This document shows, one piece after another, positions 45,610-58,648 of a stretch of 64,000 bases of DNA. Location of the stretch: contig CM049315.1 in assembly GCA_026874595.1 (NCBI GenBank), forward strand, positions 73,792,401-73,856,400. The letters are read 5' to 3'. Below the pieces are notes generated by a model, which saw only the letters and a list, made by a program, of their open reading frames with translations, was not told where the DNA came from and made no database searches. Made by a program: the position numbers and the translations under genes. Each line of letters opens with the position of its first letter. The first letter of the stretch is position 1. Source of the stretch: Sipunculus nudus (taxonomy: Eukaryota > Annelida > Sipuncula > Golfingiida > Sipunculidae).

Positions 45610-48600
45610 TGAGTATAGTAACTCAATCCAACCGGCCATAGCTTACATGGAGACCTATGGTAAATCATAGGCTTTTCGAGAGCCCTGGAAGTTTCTTTTC
45701 GACATTCAACTTAATGATAATGTTATGATATCTCAAATAAAAGTGTCGTTATCCTCATTATTCGATATTTTTTTTACCGAAATCATATGTAAAATACATT
45801 TCGCATTATTTTTCACTTAACATATCGTTTCATATAAGGACTGATCAGTGGTGATAATGGCAAACATATCAGGCCTGTGTTCTCCCCAAGCCACATCGAG
45901 CCAGCAGCCTCTGGGGTAAACATGTTACAATGTATCACCTACTAACGTAGCGGGCAGCCTGTCAACCAAAGGGCGCGATTTTAATTAACAGAAGACGTTA
46001 AGGTGGCAGTACAGGCAATAGGGTCAGATCTATTGTAGTATGAGTAAATGTGCACGCCAATTCTAACAGTACTTTTAGTTTCATCTGCTTGTCGAACTGA
46101 CATTTTCCCCGAGGTAGGACTTAAAGTGACGTTATACTGTTGGGGGAAAAATCAATATTACATTCACGGTTGACTTACGTGTATTCATGCATCAGTTATT
46201 AATAACGAGGCTGATTTTACTCGGAAAGTTCGTCTTTTCGTCCGTCATGACGGCTTGACAGAGGAAACTGCGGTAGCCGAAACTGCTTCACACTTTGATC
46301 AGTTCTCGCCGACCATGAAAGCTTCAGATGTCAACTATTACCACACAGCAAATATTTTGAGCCGATCGACCCTTAGGATGGGTGACTTGTATCATGACTC
46401 GCAGGCCCCAATCAGTTTATTTTAAAAAGGCCAGAATGTCATGTTGTCATAGCTACTGCCATGCATGGCCCACGCCTTGTAAACCTAATGTGATGCATAA
46501 CATTTCACTGAGTTATAAGTAATATTCATTAGAAGACTACTTGTTCGTTATTCAGAATGATTTTTAAAAATACCACTAGCTAACAACTGACAAAAGCCAG
46601 CAGCTGTTTCCCCGTAGGAAAGGGGCGGAGGTTGAAAAGGATTGTGTTTTTAATATTTCTAAATCAATATTGGAGGGGGGGGAGAGGAGTCGATTACACT
46701 GTTTTCCTGCCCGTGTCTTCGTTCGATCAAACTCATCTTTTGGCACATTATTAGTCCTAGAGTCAGTTGATCATTCATTATTTCCCCTAAAATCGCTCAA
46801 ATACGCGCCCGAAATGATGATTAAAGTTTTAAATTAAAACAATATCAGACATTTTAGTTATTGAAAAATTACCTAACATATTATTTTTCAACATTTCAGG
46901 TGAAAAACATTAGAACAAAACCACTCTTCAATCGTCTTAGTACTTTAAACATGCTCCAATGTTTGTTACCATAGTTACCGTGGCACGGCTTTTCATTGGT
47001 CTAATACAGAGTAATAACCGCAACCTCTCCCCCACGTATTTTTCTTCTTATTTTCTCTCTCTCTCTTGAAAAGGGAATCAATCATTAAGACCTTCAAGGA
47101 TACGTTAACTGTCAGTAAACTGACTCCCCTTTCATCGCATGGCCGGCATCCGTGGCTGGTATCCAGTCACCCAGATGAACTTAAATATTTTATAATTCCA
47201 AGGCCGGTCGCATGCTATCGGCGGTCAGGCATGACAGCTCCCGAATGACTTCGAAGTCCCGGGGAAGCCAAGTAAGTCCAGCCCAAGCCGTGTCATAAAT
47301 TTCAAATCTCCGATTTGGCCGTTGCTTTATTGAATTTGATAATATTCCCAGGTTTGTATTTATTTTCTTATTATAACTCAGGAATTTGTAGTATATTCGT
47401 CTGGTATGATATGGTATTAGTGAAGTTATTAATCATAGCTAGTGCCAATTTTGATACGAAAACAGAACAACTTGGAAATATTCATATATATATTTTACCA
47501 AAGATTTAACTTTCCCAACTTTCCTAAAATTACCATAACTTCTGATTGTCTGAATATTTATGATATACACACGATCGGCAAGAAAGGTCAAGCATTGAGA
47601 GGCAAGAATCGGGGTCACCAGAGTACGACTCTGCTGCATACATGGTTCGGGTGTGTGGGCTTCACATTCTGCAGCCCACAATGCACCGGGGCTTCTAAAT
47701 ACACCGGCGGCGTAGGTATAACTGTAATGCAGAGGGTAATATGGTCCCTTCGAGTATGTTTAATACGAATTGTTTAAAGGCAACTATACATACACTTTGG
47801 TGCTTTTGCGGTAAGGACTTGACGGAATAAGTTATATTTTGTTTGCGTGCTCATGCGAAATTTAAACAGAAGGTGTTGCTTTGAATGTAACAAAATTTGA
47901 TTTTAAAGTTGAGACAATTGGTCCCAACCCTTCTACAGTGCCCACCAGGAAGGGGTTCGTTCATTTGTGAGTAGAAACGGCCTCTGGCGGAATGTTAGGG
48001 TCAAGGTTCACCCGTACGTCGCCTAACTTTGACGTGCAGGAAATCCTTAAAAAAATTAATTAAAATGTAGTCAAGAGCTTTTTTTGGGTGCCAATATCGG
48101 CACTGTCGTGAATTACGCATACCGGTACCTCTTTTAAAAGGCGCCCCAATGATATACCATGTAAGACCACGTGTGGCGGCTCCAAGCGCAACCTCCCGCG
48201 AAGAGACAAGATCTGTTGTTTAAATAGAACAGACCCTTCTAACGTTGATAGTTTTAAGAATGCTCAACATGACTTTTGTACTATCAATATTGGGAACAAC
48301 GCTTATTGCCTCGGCCAGAATGGTATGCGCTCACTCTCGTCAGTGTGTGTGTCTGTGTTTGAATTTAAAGGGCATTTCCGGAATGGGCCATTGAAGAATC
48401 GATTAGATTTAGGTTTGGATTCGGATTCATCAAAGAATTTTGACAAATTTATAGTCGCTTATGCACGAAAGATCCTGGGAATATGGGCCGAATAAGTGAA
48501 TGCAAACACGTCTTTGGGCGCATCCAACAATACGGACTTCTCAAATGGTGGAGGATTGAGCCCCCGCCAGCTCATGCCAATTGTTTAAATGATCACAACA

Positions 48601-51600
48601 CCTGTCACTGTATAATTTTATTTACACCTTCAGGAATGCTCGAAACGCTTGTATCGCCGAATACTTCACAAATCAATTAAGCAAGTGTATAAGCTTTTGT
48701 TTATTCTGCCATTGGCGCATCACGGATTCTAAACCTCACAGTAGATTAAGATATTTGGCAAAATCTAAAATACAGTTAACAATGAAATATTACTTATATT
48801 GAAATGAATGTTGTCTATGCATGTTCTAGATCAATTTTGCACCATAAACGTGATTAGTGAACAATTTCATTCCCTTGGCAAAATACCTCGATTTCTTATA
48901 ATAAAGGAATGCAATGCGCATGACCGCAGTGAGAGGTTTATCTTTAACATTATATCTGGATTAATCCTCTGTGTGGAGAATGTTCCCTGTGAATCATTAG
49001 ACCGACTGCATGCAGCCCCCTACCCCGGTATTAACTAAGGTCATAAAACTTACAAAAAAACCCATATACGGGTGTATGTGTGTCTGTGTGAACTGACAGG
49101 AGTTACAGGGAATGCAACGAACATATCTAAATGGACTCTAAATCTGAAGTCAAAATAAGTCACTGGACTCGTGTCATTTTGCCGAGAATCACTGAGTTCA
49201 CACAGACCATATCAGTGATTTTCAGGATACATGTATTCACCATGCAGCCGCCGAATGCGACTCTGCAATCTTTTTCTCAGTTCTTGATATTCTAAGACTG
49301 TTGCGTTGCCGACCTCCAAAAGGGTTAAACGGGATTAAAGCGCGAAACGATCTGTTTTTCTTAGACAGGAAATTGAATAGACGTAGTATTGTAGGATACA
49401 ATAAAAAGTATTTACGTTGGATTTTATGTTGAAAAGCCTTTAAACGTAGCCGACTATTCCGCAAAGCATACATAAATGCTTATGAAGCATTCTTTTTTAA
49501 ATAATTCATTTCTTGGTGAAGGTAACCACATCCATTTTTTATGTCCTATCTACTTCTTTATCTCAGTTTATCAAGCCTATAAGCACTTTGGTTTTACCTT
49601 ACAATAGGCGAAATGACACGTGAAGTTTCATCCACAGGCGCTTGAATTGTTATTTGTGTAGATTTCGGTTAAATGTGTTACTTTCCTGGATCATTTCCTA
49701 ATAACTATTACTTATCATACATATTCCTAGCGTTTTCAGACTATATGGTCCATCTCTATAATGTACTTAATATTTGGGATAGGCAGGTAATATTCCGACA
49801 TACATGTGGTTCAGGGTTAGTTATCACAGGATTCCTTCCGTATCAGCATTTTGACTGACAGTTATTAATTTTTAGGCAACTATAAATCAATGTGCATGCA
49901 TTGCAGGTTTTCCTATCACTGAAGGTTTGCTGCGATGTACACAGGAAATTCTTGGCCCTGACGTCCATTCCATGTGGTATAGCGTTGATTTATTGTTTGT
50001 ATAAACACCTGCGCAAATTTCTATCCGCGATATTCATAAACATCTTAAGAAGAGCAGACGAGATCAAGCACCAAGGACTGTGTGAACGATCCACCGCGGA
50101 CACGTACTCATCCTTAGTCCAAATATCGCTATGGAAATGGGCCAACATGCCTTGGAGTCTATCGCATTCTGGTACCGGACAAGTCCAGGTTGTATACTGA
50201 GACATAACTTCTGATTATCAATATGATATAATCTGTTGAACTATCTAAGTATAATAGCTCGTACCTGCTCATAGAGTTAAGAATAGTCGTTGCAGGCGGA
50301 GTGTCAGGAAATCGAATCCTCACTTAATTAAAACCACATACCATCAATTGAAGTCCAACCAGCATGTTTTCTGCAACAGAGCGACACCCGTTGCATTAAC
50401 TGTTACACACCAGGCCTTCATTAGTATACCAGCTTCTGTGATCTCGGGGGAAGTGCACAGTTCGAGTTCCAATCTCAGCCGAAGTGGTAAGAATTTTCAA
50501 GCCTGGCCACCACCCATGGTGAATTATCTGCAGGCAAACAAATATGATAGTAAAACCATGTGGACAGTCGTGTTTCAGTAATATTATGAAACGAGTGCGG
50601 GACTTCTCGGTTTCCTAACCCAGCATCGCATGACAAGACACACACCCAGGGCCAGCAGGAGTGGTACCCTGAGCCTGGTTGACGCAATGATTGTCGCATG
50701 TAGGCCACTGTCACGTATTCCGAAACCGGAACGGAATTCTTAAAATCCATATATACTATAAGTAAGCATGAAAAATGGATGCGGTCACCTCCACCAAAAA
50801 ACTTTATAAAAGTTCGTTAGTATTTCATTTAGTCATTAAGACATCTTTATACAATCTATAACTCAATTTCTGGCATTGCAGTTTACGCGACACTTTTTGA
50901 ACAAACACAAACTATGGACAAGAAAATTTGTATTCAGTAAGAATTATAAATTATGCAACAAATAATGTGCTTGTCTTTTTGTTCGCGAGGATTTGGTTTC
51001 TCGATATTCGCGAATTGGAAATAATCGAGAATATGAAACCCGCGGGAATAAGATGCCACACTAATTTAGATGAATAATAGGGTCTGATGCATCTGCGCCT
51101 AAGGATTAGTTATATCACCTCCGGAAACATGTTATGTTAATCTGTGAAAGTATGGTGTCTGAATCGGCCAATGCAAACAAGTATTAATTACTGTAATACA
51201 TGCGGAAATCACCGAATATATTTACTGTGACACATAGCATAATATAATAACTGTAAAAGAAATAAATGAGGTATTGTGGATAATTCTTATCTAATAAAAA
51301 AATCCTGCTGCCCTTAGATTTTATAGGTCCGGGTGCGATCACGAAAATGAAACCCTCGTGAAACGTTTCAAATTTAAGACTGGCGAAATTACAGCCTCGC
51401 AATTGTGAATCAAACCTCAGTATTGTGCCGCAAAGGCTCTCCAAAGCCGTGTCATTGGTTCATGGGAATAACTATAAAAGGAAACAGAGTTACAAAAAAA
51501 TGCCCATTGTCCGCATTGTGACACTCGTAAGCTAAGCTTTGAGAAGAAACTCAATAGACAATGGATCGCCCAAGGTGCGATATCTGTGCATAAATCAGTC

Positions 51601-52540
51601 ATCAGCGTGTCCATAGAATGAACCATTATTTACTCACCTGGTTTGACAACTCTCTGCCATGTGACTACGACTGACCTCGACACTACACGAGCATGCATAT
51701 CAAAGTGGACTCCATACAGTCTTAGTATGATTATCAGTGTCACATCTGTCCAGCTGTGAATTTCAACGCTGTAAACATGACGTGAATGTAGCCTGGACAG
51801 ACTAACAGTTAAAAGCCGGAAAGGTAATGTGGGAATTCGTAATTTTCAATACAACACACTTGCGGCGTTTTACCCCTTTGACATAACAGAGTTAATCGAA
51901 ATTTAAAATGTGCAACACCGCACTGCAATGGATGTAAATATTTTCGCGTTTTTTACAACGCCTCATCCTGTCACTAACAATAAATCAAATCGATCGTTAG
52001 ATACGTTTCTAACACCACCTATCATGTGCTAGAAAAATCCCGTTTTGATTCGTAACCCCACCTAATGTGTGTTTAATATCTGCCCGCGTGTATACAACAG
52101 GTCTCGTATAGGTGCCCAGATGATAGCCTACTTGCACGCAGCACATAAAATAAATTTTTACCAGAGTGAATGATGTACAATTTTGTTTGTGAGTTCACAT
52201 ATATTCTTTCTTGTAATCAAATTGTAAAAAACCCGCTGTTTACTACGATATCGATGCAATAGGATGGATGGCCGGTGCGGTGCGCTTCCCCGTATGACTT
52301 ACACAGGTGGGGCATGGTTAGTGAGAGAAAGAAAGCAAAAGTAACTGGTTGAAACTGAGATCATGGTCTTAACAAGCACTGATATCATATCATAGACCAA
52401 CCAGTTAAACTAACTGGGGTGTTGGAACTAACACACATCCGAATCTGAAGAACTGCTGAGAGAATAATTGGTGTTTCGGTTGAACAATTTACTGATTCAC
52501 AGATATGAAAGCAAACCAAATGTTTACTCAGAAATGGGTT
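45610..52540. other. Intergenic, no supported gene
   Basis: About 7 kb of ordinary-composition sequence between the inverted-arm element and the SINE-like cluster. The open frames (for example 47442-47777 and 49892-50200) lack domains, signal peptides and splice context. A partial dispersed repeat lies near 48350-48490, and a G-run near 46674-46681. Confidence 0.45.
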
Positions 52541-52547
52541 ACGTCCC

Positions 52548-52985
52548 GATATTTTCCCCTGAACAATTTGTCTTCGTAACATATGTGGGGGCTCGTTCGG
52601 GATTCGAACCCATGTCGGTGGCGCACATGTCCGGCAGAAAAGCAAGCTTCACTAGCGAGAATGTTCGGTCCGCTTTTATGTCACCCCGTAACACACCCCC
52701 TCTTAAGAACGTTCTGCTATCAGAGCAAGACTAATTATCCCAGAAGTCACACTTTGGTGAGCTATTCCCTGGGCCACAAAGTTTACCGTCACGTTGGACG
52801 AGCTCCCATTTGTTACGAAGACAAATTGTTAAGGGGAAAATATCGGGCCGATCCAGGATTCGAACCTATATCGGTGGCGCACATGTACCGCGTTCCAACC
52901 GCTTCGCTAGAAAAGCAAGCTTCACCAGCGAGACAGTTCGGTCCGCTTTTATGTCACCACGTAACAAATGTAAAACACTCACTTT
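52548..52985 (-). repeat. Two tRNA-derived SINE-like units
   Basis: On the minus strand the right unit has TAGCGAAGCGG (A box, 52909-52899) and GGTTCGAATCC (perfect B box, 52866-52856) about 33 nt apart. The left unit keeps the B box (52610-52600) but has lost the A box. Both share AAAGCAAGCTTCAC-AGCGAGA and CGGTCCGCTTTTATGTCACC in the same orientation. The block TTCCCCT.AACAATTTGTCTTCGTAAC at 52554-52580 recurs inverted at 52814-52840. The 164-codon frame across this region is an artefact. Confidence 0.65.
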
Positions 52986-53397
52986 ATAATTGTCTTCAGA
53001 TGCTGCCATCTGATAGACGCTTCAGATTAGTAGCAAGTAAAGCCTGTCGCATTTGTAATTCTTCATGCCATTGCTAGTTATAATACTTAACGCAATATTT
53101 ATACCACTTAACATAACTATCAAAATTCATTTTCATGTCTCACTTCACACTGTTATGGAGTACCGGGTTTTATCAGTTTGATTTACTTTCGTTTAATGTC
53201 TTTGAGCATGTTGACCACAAGTTAGCTGTCCAATAGTTTTATGGACTATATGTATAATATATGAGCACACTACATATATTACACTACAGATGTAATATAT
53301 GGCTTCAGATATTCAGTTATTTTAAGGGATAAGCAAATACATGCACGCTGTTTACTTAAAACCCGAGTATTAATAGATTTTGTATATGTTTCGCCAG

Positions 53398-54650
53398 GAC
53401 CTTAATTTGTCACGGACAGAAATCCACTGGAGAAATAAGAAGCCCGGATGACCGTTCATTGTTGACATGGCACCAGAAGGAGGATGGGGATGGATGGTTG
53501 TGCTGGGCTCTGCCATAATTCACGTAGTATGTACAGGTAATTAGAAAACTCTAGATCTAAAGTTTGAATTTTTATGTTAATATTTTTATAGTTTTTTTTT
53601 ATTGATAATATTACCAATCTTTGTATTCGCGATGTTTAAGTGATTGATTATGTTGGTCATTAGTACTTGTCCGGTGAACGCTATAACGCCCTGATATTTG
53701 CATATTGGAATGTAACAGGGCCGTTGGAGGGTCTAGTGATTTCTTCAGTCTTAAAATGGTTAAGAGATTAATGAGGCTAACTAGGTTTGAGCGATGTTGT
53801 CCTGTCCTGAGGTGTTTACATTTTAGGCTTGCTTAACTAAGAAGTACTTTAAGCATATGCATGTAGACTTTCGGAGGGGCTTACACGCGATTATCCTGGT
53901 GTCAACCAGGCCCCGTGTACCACTCCTTTAATTGTAGGGTGGATGTCGTCCCCATTGCCAGGTCATTACATCGAGAAACCCCCGAAAGGCGCACTCGTTT
54001 GTGAGTGAAATCTCCAAATAAATCCTGCATAGCGTTTCATCCTGGCTTGGGCCCGACCGTTAAAAATCCCATCGCCTCGACTGAGATGCGAACACACGAT
54101 CTACCACTTCTTTTACGGCATGGAAGCCGGTTCGTTTCAGGAGACTTTGTATGACAGGTTGTGTGATAAGCACCGCTGGTCTGACAGGAAGGAACCGGTG
54201 GCATATTTAAATTAAAGTTTGCTTACCCTTAAAAGACTTCCACTAAGGCTAATTGAGATGATGCATGTTAGATGAAGCCTGCTAATTATAGGAACCAAAC
54301 CGTACGTATCATACGCACATGTCGAACTTTGCTGATTAAAACCATACTGGTTCATGTAGATGCTGTGTTGTGGACACAAGCGAAGTGAATTATGCTTTCA
54401 GAGTATCAACAGGAGCTGAGTGAATATTATAAAACATGACCTCGTCATTGGTTTAGACAAGTATCACTATCTTTCAAACTAATATATTTCAGTGTACACA
54501 TTGCAGTGATGGTGGACTCGAGTACGGACTCGGACTCCAGACCTTTATTTACGGACTCGGACTCGAGGGTCCTGGACGCAGACCTTTTTGAGGAAAGCAC
54601 TGGAGAAATCAGGACGAGTCCTTCTCGAGTATAGTCGAAATATAGCTCTG

Positions 54651-54709
<59 letters not shown>

Positions 54710-57647
54710 AACAACAAGATAATACTACCAAAAAGGCGGTATATATCATGCTTTAATTATGCATAGGGAGCTAAATACATTTTTTTAATTATAAATTATA
54801 AATATAATAATAATATAATAAAATCATGTATAAACAAACATAAAAAGAACTGTTGTAATCTCAAATTTAAACTTTAAATTTTCTTTGGTAAGGAGATATT
54901 TATTGGAGTCGGACCTGGCTTCAATTCCCAGATAGCTCAGACCCGAAGAAGGTGGACTTGGACCTGAACCACAAGGACTCAGACTTAGACTCGAACTCGG
55001 GTGGGGTGAGCTCGCTCCAAAAACTGATAAATTGACACCTCAGTTGGCTTCGTACTCAGTGTTAAGTGTCCAAGTACTACTTTGTGCCGCTTTGCTTTAT
55101 TAACCCCTGAGTGTTCATCTCATTACATTACATGCGAAAGTTGGTTTTTTTTTATAATTTAGTTTTCATTGATACCATTCATGTATGAATGCTTTGAAAA
55201 AAACACTCGGGTAAAATATATTTATAGAATTAAACTGCATGTTCCGGTTTATGAAAATACAGTAATCAAAAACTCGGTAGGGTAATTTTTTACATTGTTT
55301 TTACAAGTCGTTCAGATCATTAAATAACTCGAACTATGTTTTGTTAGTTTTAATGTCCTTTTTCGGCCGGTGCCCGCCCGTCTCCGTGGTGTTTTTTTTT
55401 TTGTATTTATCTTTCGGTCACAAAGGGATTTTAGAAAACTGTGCGTTCTTTGTGCAGTTTTGTGTAGCATAACAAACCGCCGGTCTTGTCTTCTGTGATA
55501 CCCAACCTATTGCGTTGTCAGGGTAACATGCCGAGGCTTTACTGCAACGTCTTCCCTGATTGGTTAGCTGATGAATGGGTGTTTGTTTGTGGGGACAGGT
55601 AAGTTTTTTTTTTTTTTTTTGTTCGCCGGTTACAAAGTGTTACACGCGGCATTTGTTCTTCCAAAATCAAATTATAATGAACGATCCCTTCGGAATGTGT
55701 TTTTTTTTTTTTTTCAAAACGCCCGTCCGGCGTCCGCCTCTCGGGTCACCCGTATCCGCGAAAGGACGCGCGGGGCCCGGGGCAAAATATTAGGGCCGTC
55801 CCCACCAGCATACACGTTTTAGGTGAGGCCACTTTGTTACGGAAACTTATATAAACAGAACGTATGCGTGATGAACACAAATTTTGTAATGGAGATAAAA
55901 AAATCAGATTCTGTAACACTAGGCAGCGTGAAATGTCTGGGGGAATGAATAAAGAAGTCAGTGTTTTTTTTGTTAACAAATAACTATAATTTTTCTTAAA
56001 ACAACCCTAACAATACAATACACCAAATCAATACAATAGTACAGTACAACAGCGGTATAGCAACAAGTCAATACAATCTCACAGAAAATAATGTATGTGC
56101 TCAGTACCTGGGAACCAACACCATCATTATGATAAGTCCTTTATATGTAAACTCCCGGAGAATGACAGTCCAGTGGAATGTTCTTGCAACAGCCCAGAAA
56201 GTAAACCGAAGTCCAAATGCATAAATCCAGGAGAAAGTCTTTGAAAATGTATAATTGCCGCATTCGTCGGATAAGGTCCTAGAATCTGACACACGCTTCT
56301 GCGTCCGCTGGAATCTGCTCTGCTGTCTCTCTCTGCCGTTCTCAAACACAGCCCCTTTATATACCTTCACACCTCAAGCCGAGAATTTTCCACTTCTCGA
56401 ACAGTCTATAAGATCTTGCACAACACGCGTTTCAGGAATTCTCTAGAAAAACAGCGCTGTGTATCTCCACACACCAGGCTCATCACGTGACCCCGGCCAG
56501 GCGTGAAAACCCAACGCTAACATGACAACGAGAACTCGACCAGTACGGATTGAACATAGAATGTAATACGCGGCCAGACACGAGCGCCACAGCAGGAGTT
56601 ACGCCCGTGTCACATAATAAAAAGAGCACCTGTAACAACTTCTATTGCACTTTTACCCAAAAAAAATTTGTTTAAGGTGGCCCGTTTATAGTAATGGTGT
56701 TATCGATCATACAGCGGGATATTATCTGATCGCCATTCCTTAATACAAAGGAATGATACGGGCAGATCGAGCTAGGGCATTGAGGCTAAAGTTCTGAAGA
56801 TACCTTTAGCGATAACTGACTCCTTCATTAGTATGACAATACAAACACTAACGGAGTTGTTTGTGTGGAGATATTACAGCTGCTCCAACTAGAAATCTGC
56901 ATTCTAAGGAATGCATGCCTCCGCCATGGGGGGGGGGTTCTGTTGTGGGTTGCTCCCATAATAGTATTTGCATATTCCTGTTTTTTATGCATAAGTGACT
57001 CTACATTTGTAAATTTCCCTTGATGACATTCCTAAATCCGGATCATGTGCCGGATCTAAATCAAATCTATTCTTAAATAGCACATTCCCGAAATGCCCTG
57101 ACAATTCCATGGGATTCAGTTCATGATTGCTTGAGTTATGCTTTGGAAAAACACACACAAAAACAAACAAACAAAAAACACCCACCCGAACGGGGATGAA
57201 CGCATACTCTCTTGACGGAGGCAATCAATTATAGCCGAAGCTGTGAATACACGACACAGTAGGCATTCAAATTGTACCGTGTGGGTACTTGAATCTTAAC
57301 ATACTCGCTGACGTCAAAGGGACAAATTCCGTTTATCTGACGTGAACCACTCATCCCACTAGTTAGTCTCGATTAAGATTATCAATGATTGGTCGGTTTT
57401 CCCATTAAAATTGATTTAACTAATTGAACAATTAAGAAAGCGACAATAAGCGATTAAACAAATTTCACCAGCCACTTGAAGAAGAAGATCTAAGCTCCGA
57501 ATGCTCCTGAAGAAAATAAAGTATACACTAAGCCGTCTCTATCTTATTTACCACATTGAGAGACTGAGACGGCTACACACTTTACATACATACGCGTACC
57601 AGATTAGGATAAATATTATGCACCTCTGTGCTCTCTGCCCATGAAAA

Positions 57648-57720
<73 letters not shown>

Positions 57721-58557
57721 TTATATATATATGGTCATATATTAAACAAGTACTGAAAATATACTAATTTTATATATGCAAGAGTGCCCCTGGCTGTGGG
57801 CTTTTCCATAAATATTAGGTATTACCTGTACGGAGCCGTATACGGCGCTGGATGAGGGGAAGGTTCTAAAATCGCCGTATATGGCTCCCTACACTCCTGT
57901 TATTATATCATATTTTAGTTCCAACCGTATCCGAGTCCATATACGTGTCCGGATAAGAGGAAACGTTTTCTTTTCTTTTCTATAGGTTTGCAAGTCTCGT
58001 TCGGAGTGATCTATCTTGACCTGGTGGACAGATTTTCCTCTGGTGCTACCGAAACAAGCCTCGTTCTGATTATTTTCAACTTAACCCACTTTTGTTTTGG
58101 TATGTGATATTGACACCATAGAGCCTGAGACCACTACTAGCAGAGTTGTTGGAAAACTTAATACTATCCTTCCCATGGTTTAAGACTTCTTCCCTGTCAT
58201 ATATTCGTAATACGAAATAAATCAAATCGAGACACGTTTAAGAAAACTGAGGGCGCTGAAAATTAATCGCGGTACCTTTTACCGTAAATAGGACTCCAAT
58301 CTTGAGTATATTCTACGCCGTATTTCAAATGGAATGCCATGATCTGAATTTTGTATAAATATTTCATCCTTGTATGCTTTCCCCAGGACCCCTTGCCAGT
58401 TCGTTGGCGAAGAGATACGGATGTCGGGGTGTCGTGATAACAGGCAGTTTAATCATGACGGCAGGGTGTATTGCCTCGGCATATGTGTCAAGCCTTTACG
58501 CCCTCTATGTGACATTGGGTGTACTAACAGGTCAGGAATCTAATTTTGCGTCCATGC

Positions 58558-58648
<91 letters not shown>

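Noticed and set aside
49237-49473. 78-codon basic minus-strand frame
   Set aside because: No recognisable family, no splice or promoter context, and length within chance expectation for this region.
52583-53077. 164-codon frame
   Set aside because: It is spread over two tRNA-like SINE units; the SNPCRWR and GFEPISVAH strings are translations of B-box regions commonly seen in repeat-derived frames.
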